This document shows, piece by piece, positions 56,001-64,000 of a DNA stretch of 64,000 nucleotides (its first letter is position 1; every line of letters starts with the position of its first letter). The notes below the pieces were generated by a model, which saw only the letters and a program-made list of their open reading frames with translations, ran no database searches and was not told where the DNA came from. Made by a program: the position numbers and the translations under genes. The stretch is taken from NCBI RefSeq assembly GCF_049243985.1, contig NC_135380.1, positions 22,492,501 to 22,556,500 of the forward strand. Direction: 5' to 3'. This DNA is from Paroedura picta. Its lineage: Eukaryota; Chordata; Lepidosauria; Squamata; Gekkonidae.

Positions 56001-59000
56001 ATATGCAGAATAAGGTGGAGGGTGGGTGGAAAGATACACATTGGAACCACAACAATTTGACAGAACCAGACTGGTTTTGACAATAAGGTGGGAAGGGGAG
56101 ATTTGGATTTATTCCTCAGTTTAAAGCTACTTAACAAGGTGATTGCCTTGGCATTTCAGGTGCAAGGAGTTCCTGAGCAGGCATGTCCACCTGATGTGCT
56201 ATCGGATCTGCGTGCGAGCCCTCACAGCTATCATCACCTACCATCACCGGTATGCAGGGGATTGGGTGGGACTGTGGTTCATTTTCCCAAGGAAGATAGA
56301 CATTGACACTAGGCTTGTGTATTCCATAGGAAAACCTGCAGAATATGGCATATAGTGGACACATTTCTAGGGATCTCAGTTTTTTAAAAGTTTAAAAATT
56401 TCTAGTCCTTTATGTTTGCAAAGGAACACATAATAGTGTGTGGATAGGGGTGTACACAAAAAATACATTGGTTTGGATCTATTGGAACAAAAGCAGTTTT
56501 ATTATTCTCAAAAGCCCCTGGATTTTCCAGAAATTTGACCGGTAGCCGAGTCAAATTCTCTAATCTACATTTGACTTTAAAATAACAAAAAATACTTTTG
56601 GTATCTTTTGCGGCTTGGGCGGACCAAATGCATATACCTATGTGTTGGCAATACTAGTGAAAACTCAAACTACAGAGTGAAAGAATCAGGTTTCCGTAGT
56701 CAGAGGTCAAGGCTTCATTGCTCCTAATAACTCCTTGCTCGGCCCCAGGAAAAAAAATGCAAATATGTTTGATTTTTATATCACAGGTCACCAAATTAAG
56801 GTCACGAAATATGAATGTAATTTCAGTTTTGTACAAACTATACACAGGCATACCTTTGGTATGTTAACTGGCTCACCCTTTGTGGGACTGAACATGATTG
56901 TTAATTGATCGTGGGAAGGTGGATGCCAAAGGAGAGGTAGCACCTCTCCGTAATTCTCTTCTAGAGCAGATGGTGTTTGACTTTTGGTCTTTCTTGCTCA
57001 TTTCTTTTCCTTCCATTTTCAGGGAAAACCGACCCCGCAATGGAGGGATCTGCGTGGCTAACCACACATCTCCTATTGATGTTATAATTCTGGCCAGTGA
57101 TGGCTACTATGCCATGGTGAGTGCAGGGACACACTCTCAGTCTTACGGGATGGAGGATGATGCTGTTTGAGGTTCACTGAGCTTCTCAGCCCCTTCCCAC
57201 TCTCTGTAAGAGGACCCATGCTTGAGCAGTTGGCCTTCTGAGGACTCTTCCCATGTCTGCGGATGAAGAAGGGAGGGGAAGTCCCTCGCTTTTCTGTGAG
57301 ACCAGCGCTCCAACCTCTGAGCTGGTGGCCAAAGTTAACCACCTTGTCTCATGTCCTGCAACCTAGCATGTTTTTTTGCAATTAAAGATGCATTGGCCCG
57401 TTTTTAAGTTAAAATGCTTGTTGTTTGGGAAGGGGGGGGGAATAACCAAACTGCCCATGAAGGCAAGAGGCTGTCTCTCCCTCTTCAGGCTAGCCTTACG
57501 GTCTTTTCTCTGACTCAGGTGGGCCAGGTTCATGGAGGGCTCATGGGGATGATCCAGAGGGCCATGGTGAAAGCATGTCCCCATGTGTGGTTTGAACGCT
57601 CTGAGGTTAAGGATCGTCATCTAGTAGCCAGAAGGTATGTATGCAGCCCCCCCCCCCCCCCCCGGTGCTCCATCTAGGTAGAGCAGGAAGATGGATGGTA
57701 GAGCTTTCAGGGTGTGGATGGTGGGCTTCTAAATAAAGATGACTGCCTGATGGGAGGGCCTTGTGGGCTCAGCACGGGAATCTCCCTCTGAAGCAGCCAA
57801 AGAGGTGCTATTGGTAACATGCACACAGACTGACTCACTCTCTTCCTGCTTGCAGACTATCAGAGCATGCTCACGATAAAAACAAATTACCCATCCTGAT
57901 TTTCCCAGAAGGTAAGCATGAAATAAAAGAGACAAGTAACTCCCGTGTAGATCCATTTCATATTGCCATAGTGCTCCAGTTTATGGATAGTTGGAAATGG
58001 GAGCTGGGAATTTAAAGCATAGAGCTGAATTAACTCAGAACTCTGATTTAGGGGGTTTTTGCATTCAAACCTATGATTTGAGTACCAGAACTGTGGAGGA
58101 GATTGAGAGGGGCACTCTGCTTCCCCATCTCTAGGATGAAAGCCCTAAAAATATCTGCTCAGTTTGAAACCAAAGATGCCTCAGGACTGGCACCCCTGAA
58201 CTTAAATTGCCTCCATGCAAACACTTCCTGTTACTGATAGGTTTGAGAACTCATTCTGTGCCCTGCTGTTCTGCACTGATCACGATAACTGGTCTTGCAA
58301 TGATGCTGTTTCTCTCGACAGGCACCTGCATCAACAACACATCTGTAATGATGTTCAAGAAAGGGAGTTTTGAGATCGGCGCCACAGTTTATCCTGTTGC
58401 TATCAAGGTGAGAAAGCCACCCTTTAGCAAAGCATCCTGGACTTTGCTGGGTTGAACAGGAGAACAGTGGCCAGCATTGAGAAATCATGCAGTCTTACAG
58501 GCAGGGGCTCTAGAATTCTAGAATATTATGAAGCTCAGGCCTCGGTTGTCTGAAGAATCAGGTTATGTGAAGATGAAAATCGACCAACATAAGTACACCG
58601 ACCATTGGGAAGTTCTGTCACGAGAACCCTGTTGAAATGAATGGAAGCTACATAAGAGCATGTAGCTTGTGGAAGTGCTTCAGATGAGTGCAAAGGCATT
58701 AGAAGGAGGGGTGGAGATAAATCCCTGCAGACAGGATGACATGTACTCCGGATGATAAGTGGAAAGTGGGTGATCAGCAGATTCACTTTGCTGTCCAAGT
58801 CTCATCTTGGAAGTAGTCCTGCCCCCCCCCCCCTTAACTGAGTTTTCCCCAAATATTTGTTTAAACATCTTGAGACATGTTGTGCTGTTCAATAAAAACC
58901 TTTGTTTGCCCTTCATTTTATGTTTTTATGAGCTCTCGAGAAGCCCATCCAGATCCCATCTTTTTATTTTTATTAATTATCTCTAGCCCAATAAGCCTAG

Positions 59001-62000
59001 ATACTTAACATTTAGGGAAGAATCTTGGGGTTTTCAAGAAAGACTGTGTGCTGATCTTGTGTCCTGATGGTGGTACAGATTTCCACAGCCTTTAGTTCTG
59101 GTCAAGATCTGTTTGCTTTCTATTTGTGTGTGTGTGTGTGTATGAGTGAGTGATCTCAGCTTCCATTTAAAATAAAGTACTCTTTTGCCTTTCACCTGCA
59201 CTTGAAAAACGTGGCTTTGGTTTGCCATTTCAAACTCTTCACAAACAGTGGACAGATGTGTGTGGATACTGGATAAGCGTACCTTCCTCCAGGAGCTGAA
59301 GCAGTGGGGTGGGCTGTAGGGTGAACTCTTGTTTGCTCTCTTCCTGCCCCTTCCTTCACCCTGGCTACAGCCTATTTTTGCCCCTCTCTCCATGGTTTGG
59401 GCAGTCTTTGGTGTTTGGCGCCCATCGTCTTGAAACAGATTAATGTCAATTTGATATCCTTTCTGAATGCACATCCATAGATTTGGGTTGGTTTGTTTTT
59501 TTAACCTGCAGCATTGCTCAGGGGTAGGGGGCTTCATAATTGCCCTAGGGATCCAGCAATCAGCATTCTGTGCATCTGGCTTTTATCTATCTCATAGGGT
59601 TGTTTTGAAGCAACAGTGGGGTAAATCACATCTGCTGCCCCGAGCTCCTTGGTGAAAGGATACAATACACATCTGATAACGAAAATGCATCAATTGGAAC
59701 TCTTCCCTTTAGGCAGTTGCTAACGGGATGTTTCTTATTGCAATTTGTAAGCCTTAAAGCAGGGGGTTAGCCTTAAACTGCGGCCCTCCAGATGCCCATG
59801 GACTACAAATCCCATTATTCCCTGCCAGCAAATGCATTCGCTGCCAGGGCTCATGGAAATTGTAGCCCATGGACATCTGGAGGGTCTCAGTTTGACTACC
59901 CCTGCCTTAAAGGATGGGAGGTGCAGAAACCCTCTAGCTTTTGCCTTGGCTCTGGCTGGTGTCAGAATGTTTCACTGTCTTCTTCCCCCTGTTTCTGTCC
60001 TTCAGTATGACCCCCAGTTTGGAGACGCCTTTTTTAATAGCAGCAAGCATGGCATGGTGACCTATTTGCTCAGGATGATGAGCAGCTGGGCAATTGTCTG
60101 CAGTGTCTGGTATTTGCCCCCGATGACCAGGCAGGTGAGAAACGGGGCTGGGATTGGGCTGATGGTGGACGAACAGGTGGTTTAGCAGCTTTGCCCCCCT
60201 TTTGCCAGTGCTGACCGACTCTGTTCTACCTTAGGCTGATGAGGATGCTGTGCAGTTTGCCAACCGGGTGAAGTCTGCCATTGCTCGGCAGGGGGGCCTC
60301 GTGGATCTCTTGTGGTGAGTCCTGAAGCTAAGCTGTCATGTGACTATCCTCTGGGAAGAAGGGGGGCAGGGTCGCTGAACCCTGCCTCTGAGCCACAGCC
60401 ACCCTGTAGTCTTGTTGGTTGGCCTCCTCCTGTTCAAATCACATGTTATGTCGAATTGTTTGATTCTTGTTCTGCATTTCTTTTTAAACCCAAGCCAGGC
60501 TATGTCTGAGCAAACAAAATTCAAGCAGGAAAAGTCTGCTAAACTTTTTGTTCTCAAGTTATTTCAGTTCAAGGTTGTCCTCCCCATGCTACTTTTCTAT
60601 CCAGAGTGGGTGAGTGGGTGGGGTGCTCCAGGAAAGCAAGTGGAACCCTGTATCTCCACTTCACCCCTGCAGGTGGAAAAACAGCTTGGGGAAGCCAGGT
60701 TTGAGGTTAAAAAGACAGGAAGACAAAGTATTGTGCAGGTGCTTTCTAAATGCATTTGATTTGTTTGGAGGCAGCCTACTTTGGCTCTTTAGAAACAGCA
60801 ATACCTCTAAGTGCAGTTTGAGCCTCAAAAAGGTGAGGGAACTCCTGGTGGTTTCTTGGGGGTCATTCCTCTCTGCCCTTCACCAAACTTAGGGAGTTTG
60901 CATATGGTTCAGCTTCCGGTGCTTTGGAGCCAAAGTTCAACTGTAATCTGTTAATTGGAACAGCCACTTGGGCAACTCTCTGGCCTTAATACCACATTGA
61001 AGCTTGAAGGCTGCAGATTGCTTTCCACCTTAATATTTTTGTACATGGAACATATTGTCAGGCATGGAAGAAATACATACAGAACCTGTCCACTTGTTAC
61101 ACATGCCCCCCCCCTCCCCAATGCCATCTCTGCTTGATTGCAGTGGACTTTTACACAGCCCATAAATCCTAGGGCATCACTGGTGAAAATCCATGAATGA
61201 GGTCCATGTATGGGGTGGATAAATTGAAATCACTGACTGAGATCATGGCATTTTGTAGACATAAACATTTGACTGGAAGGGCTTTTCTCTCTTCTTTCAG
61301 TATCCCTGCTTCTTCCCTCCACCCTACCCACCCCAGCTTTTCCTGTATGTTCCTTTACTATTTCTGGTTCCCAAATACTCCATATCTGTTGTTAGAATGA
61401 GTTTCAAATGCAGTCACACTGTGTAGGCTTCACACACAGTGAAGTACCAGAAAGGAAGCCTTCGACTCACCTGCCCTTTGTGTAGCTTCTGTGTTCCCTG
61501 GGGGCTATGTGATCCAGAAGCCTCTTTTCCCAAGCTTAGGCGCGCGGGCATCATGTGTGGTGTTGCAGGAGGGCGCATGAACTGAAGGCTGTCTCCTCTG
61601 CCTTACCGCGTGTAAATTCCATGGAAGAAGATCTATGCCAAGCTAAAATTTGGGGAGCTCAGCATTTGTGGTGCAGGGAAGAGTTCCACAGGAGTGGAGT
61701 GGGCAGAGTTCTCCTCTCCTCTTGTGCCAGACCAGCAATACAGCACAAAGAACTTTGATTCTCACAGTGGGAAGAGAGTTTTTTGGGTCTAGCTGGGCCT
61801 GGGGGTGAGGCACAAGTTCCTCCTTTCTTTCCATCCCTGCCTCATTTTTTATTGTGCTGAAGGATGGAGTGTTGACCCTGCCTGCCTCCAGCAGAATGGG
61901 AGTGAATTTTCTATACAGGATTTAATTGTTCTCTGTCTTCCCATTCCTTTCTAGGGATGGAGGTCTAAAGAGGGAGAAGGTGAAGGACACGTTCAAGGAG

Positions 62001-62063
62001 GAACAGCAGAAACTCTACAGCAAGATGATTGTGGGCAACCACGAGGACCGAAGCCGCTCCTGA
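49317..62063 (+). CDS. GPAT4: GPAT4 (AGPAT6), ER glycerol-3-phosphate acyltransferase 4
   Basis: Twelve coding exons: 49317-49481, 54086-54155, 54261-54558, 55109-55183, 56160-56249, 57023-57116, 57519-57634, 57856-57911, 58322-58407, 60006-60134, 60235-60314 and 61955-62063 (TGA 62061-62063). They total 1368 nt, or 455 aa; human has 456, and one residue is missing in the [12 protein letters not shown] region. The start [23 protein letters not shown] is a hydrophobic ER segment; two more lie near [20 protein letters not shown] and [22 protein letters not shown]. Acyltransferase motif I is NHTSPID (exon 6), and FPEGTCINNT spans exons 8 and 9. Both carry the expected His, Asp, Glu and Gly. The enzyme acylates glycerol-3-phosphate to lysophosphatidate, the first step of triacylglycerol and phospholipid synthesis. 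ATG 49317 is preferred over the upstream ATG at 49278 because the protein family starts at MFLLLP. Confidence 0.98.
50532..50594 (+). repeat. 63-bp direct repeat, copy 2
   Basis: It matches 48811-48873 at 60 of 63 positions by eye. Sequences either side of the two copies do not match. Confidence 0.85.
52760..52952. repeat. (ATCT)n-(ATCC)n-(ACCT)n compound microsatellite, ~190 bp
   Basis: Three tetranucleotide phases follow one another without gaps: TATC to about 52791, CATC to about 52905, then CTAC to 52952. The 'IHPSIHPS' open frame is an artefact. Confidence 0.97.
53000..53031. repeat. (AG)n microsatellite
   Basis: About 15 AG units. Confidence 0.95.
53455..53565 (-). repeat. tRNA-derived SINE fragment, minus strand
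   Basis: 'gctggagatgccaaggatta', 'aacccgggaccttgtgtgtg' and 'caaagcaggtgctctgctgc' are the inverted B- and A-box region of the 17692-17888 family. Confidence 0.75.
54575..54800 (+). repeat. CR1-type LINE 3' end (in GPAT4 intron)
   Basis: 'tttcccagtggaacaggctt', 'ggtggattctcctttgttgg', 'aaacagaggctagatagcca', 'ggttggactagatgacccag' and 'gaggtcccttacaactgatt' appear in the standard CR1 order. Confidence 0.88.
55184..56159 (+). other. GPAT4 intron 4
   Basis: A SINE-like scrap ('ctaccttacagggttgttgt') lies near 55267. The A-rich/purine-rich stretch 55440-56080 has several open frames on both strands but no family resemblance, and I found no repeated ends around it. Confidence 0.35.
56250..57022 (+). 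other. GPAT4 intron 5
   Basis: This intron is AT-rich. I recognise nothing in it. Confidence 0.35.
58408..60005 (+). other. GPAT4 intron 9
   Basis: It holds a short (GT)n tract at about 59125-59142, a poly-C run near 58822 and MITE copy 5 at 59760-59904. Nothing else is recognised. Confidence 0.45.
59760..59904. mobile_element. Palindromic hAT MITE, copy 5 (GPAT4 intron)
   Basis: The ends are cagggggttag and ctacccctg, with diverged arms ('gcccatggactacaaatccc' against 'ggaaattgtagcccatggac'). An exact 8-bp target duplication, ccttaaag, lies at 59752-59759 and 59905-59912. This fixes the element's ends and its hAT nature. It lies about 100 bp before exon 10. Confidence 0.92.
60315..61954 (+). 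other. GPAT4 last intron
   Basis: No repeat or gene that I recognise. Confidence 0.35.
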
Positions 62064-62310
62064 GAATCCTGGCCGGTGGCGGCTGTATAACCCACTGCCT
62101 CAAAACTCCTTCCAGCCCTGTCTTTCCAGGTCCTCCCTGGAGCAGCAGGTTCTTCTTCAGGCTCTGGCTGTCTTTGACTTCAGCAGCCCCACAGAGGTCC
62201 CACCTAGGGGCCACTGCGAAAGAGGCCTTGTCTTAAGCGTTGTTGCCCAAACAGCAGCATCGAAGGATTCTTTGCCATGCTTCGGAGTGACAGTTTGGGC
62301 TGCCCATATT

Positions 62311-62402
62311 TGTGTGTGTGTGTGCCTGCTGGAGGATGCCTGTGTGTGTGTATATATATGTATATATATATATATATAAAATGTGTGTGAGTGTGTGTGT
62401 TT
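62311..62402. repeat. (TG)n-(TA)n-(TG)n tract in GPAT4 3' UTR
   Basis: Short runs of tg, ta and tg alternate over about 90 bp, interrupted by 'cctgctggaggatgcc'. Confidence 0.85.
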
Positions 62403-62615
62403 GTGAGCGAGTGACAGAGGCTTCTCCTGTGTGGCTTGGAGCACAGCTGGACTAGTCAAGCCCCCACTGCCAGTGGCAGAGGCCTCCTGCAGACCCCCCC
62501 CCTCCGTTGCAATCTCAGGGGAAAGGCACAAGGACCTTTTTGCCTCCTTTCTGTCCCCTCCCTTCCCCCATCCCCCAACTGACTATGGATGCATGGATAC
62601 ACTTTGCATTTTATA

Positions 62616-62621
62616 ATTAAA
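62616..62621 (+). terminator. Candidate GPAT4 poly(A) signal (ATTAAA)
   Basis: This is the common variant ATTAAA, about 555 nt after the stop. Confidence 0.7.
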
Positions 62622-62689
62622 TGATGATGATATGAACAGAAGCCTGGTGTTGAATGTTTCCTGATGCCTTTGGAACAAAACCGTGCAGC

Positions 62690-62755
62690 TCAAAGCTGCT
62701 ATGCAGGAGGGTGGTATGGAAATCTAATGAATAATAATAATAATAAAAGAGGCAC
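62690..62755 (+). repeat. L2-type LINE tail
   Basis: 'gcaggagggtggtatggaaa' followed by an (aat)n tail. Confidence 0.65.
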
Positions 62756-64000
62756 AGCTAGGTGCTTGAGCTCTCCCATAAAAGAAGCACAGCTTGGTAT
62801 TTTAGGTGGGGCTTTTCTGCTGTCCTGCCCTGTCCAGTTCTTTAGTGGGCGGGAGGGCTGCCTGTATAACCTGCCTTCCTTTCCTCACACTGCTCTGTGT
62901 CTTCCCCACAAAGCTAAGTGTAGCAGTGAATCTGGGAGGATATGCTAAATGCCATCTGTCCAAGAGAGACAATCATGGGATAACCTCACCCATAAGGTGT
63001 TCAAAGGCCAGAGTGGTCTTGGTGGCTGGTACTGGTATCTCCCCCTCTCCCTTCTCCTACTTAAAAGCTGCTACTTCTCAGCCTCTTCCCAAGCCTGATA
63101 CTTATACATTTCTAAGTCGCCCCATTTCTTCAGAGCTGGGCACAATAGAAAGAAGGCACTAAAACTCTTTAAAGCAGAACCAGATCAGAATGAACCCACC
63201 TGTGGCCATCTTCTCAGCACTTGTTCTTGGATTCACTCAAACCATCTAGACAAATAAGATTAAGTATTAGAATAAAATGCGAGAAAATTGCGGTCAATTT
63301 TCAAGGCCTTGCACTTTCCCCCTAATTAGAAAAGGGGATTGAGCATAAGATACTGTCTTGCAAGGAGTTTTATCAGTGGTCTGTCCAGCCCAGGACTGTA
63401 TCTTCTTGCAAAAGGTCTCCAAGATTGCAGAGGTCTTTAGTAGCACTGCTGCCACCTTTTGAAGCTAACCATGCTAAGGACTGAGTGTGGTTCCTTCTCC
63501 AACTGTGTGCATGCCTCTGCTCTAGCAAGAGTCCCTTTTCACAGCCAGCTTCAGCTGTGATTTTTAAAAGTGCGAGATCCATCCCCGAGTACATTTACCA
63601 CCTGTCTCTTTATAATATGTGTTTGTGCCCATGATCTCTAGGAACCAGGGTGAAAAGTGTAGAGGTCGGTGGAAACACTCCTGGAACGTGGCAAAGTCAA
63701 CCAGGTCACCCATTTTTAAAGCATATAGCAAAAAGAATATGTTATTTTTCTACATCCATATGGACTAGAAGCTTGGCATTTAGAGAAAAAGAATTCTCAG
63801 GATTCTGTAGTGGTCGCTAGTTTTGGTGAACGCAGCCCTGTAGATGTTTGATCAGTTTGTTTTCTGGGCGAGCGGCTAATGCTGACAATGAATGACCGAT
63901 AGGTGGATGCCACACACAGGGCTTCTGACCACCTAATGACCGCCTAACGAGTGCATAAAAGTGCTCAGCTCAAGGTGTGCTAGTTTGGCATAGCTCTGCT
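62756..64000. other. GPAT4 downstream flank
   Basis: I recognise no gene or repeat here. In human the next genes are NKX6-3 and ANK1, but no exon of either is visible. Confidence 0.45.

Larger units (their letters stand above)
62064..62640 (+). other. GPAT4: GPAT4 3' UTR
   Basis: Non-coding sequence runs from the stop to the ATTAAA at 62616-62621, with cleavage expected near 62635-62645. It includes a (TG)n/(TA)n tract at about 62311-62402. Confidence 0.7.

Noticed and set aside
55440-56080. Possible old LTR-type fossil
   Set aside because: Purine-rich stretch and open frames, but no paired ends, primer-binding site or family resemblance that I can see.

Overview
This 64 kb window is vertebrate nuclear DNA, almost certainly from a squamate reptile, possibly a gecko-like lizard. 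The evidence is twofold. It carries split genes with GT-AG introns and CpG-island promoters. It also carries a dense repeat load typical of lizards: tRNA-derived SINEs, a Sauria-type SINE with a BovB-like tail, CR1 and L2-type LINEs, hAT MITEs, a SPIN-type hAT and non-autonomous Helitrons. Species assignment is inference.

All four recognised genes lie on the + strand: GOLGA7 (3' part only, 1-~8965), GINS4 (10768-~19030), a PPP1R3C-like glycogen-targeting subunit (24467-27223) and GPAT4 (non-coding exon 1 near 36528, coding 49317-62063). GOLGA7-GINS4-GPAT4 is the order known from human 8p11.21. The PPP1R3C-like gene between GINS4 and GPAT4 is the notable addition. Exons were assembled by matching translated sequence to remembered vertebrate proteins and then fixing each junction with GT/AG and codon phase. 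GINS4 gives 222 aa, the PPP1R3C-like protein 303 aa and GPAT4 455 aa, with no in-frame break in any of them.

Layout: 1-8965 GOLGA7, with a probable intron inside the 3' UTR; 8966-10620 LINE debris and an unassigned GC-rich block; 10620-19030 GINS4, with three palindromic hAT MITEs in its introns; 19030-24190 intergenic SINE/CR1/L2 remains; 24190-27223 PPP1R3C-like gene with its own CpG island; 27224-36040 intergenic, with long pyrimidine tracts, SINEs and a decayed CR1; 36040-36720 GPAT4 CpG island; 36529-49273 GPAT4 intron 1, a nest of transposons (LINE, two Helitrons, SPIN hAT); 49317-62640 GPAT4 coding exons and 3' UTR; 62641-64000 nothing recognised beyond a LINE tail.

The genes do not form a single pathway. 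GOLGA7 is a palmitoyl-transferase partner at the Golgi, GINS4 is a replicative helicase subunit, the PPP1R3C-like protein would steer PP1 to glycogen, and GPAT4 starts glycerolipid synthesis at the ER. I found no convincing undescribed multi-gene system. The best leads are the extra PPP1R3C-like gene, the perfect 66-bp-arm palindromes inside GINS4, the Helitron pair with covarying terminal hairpins, and the SPIN-type element with a foreign core.
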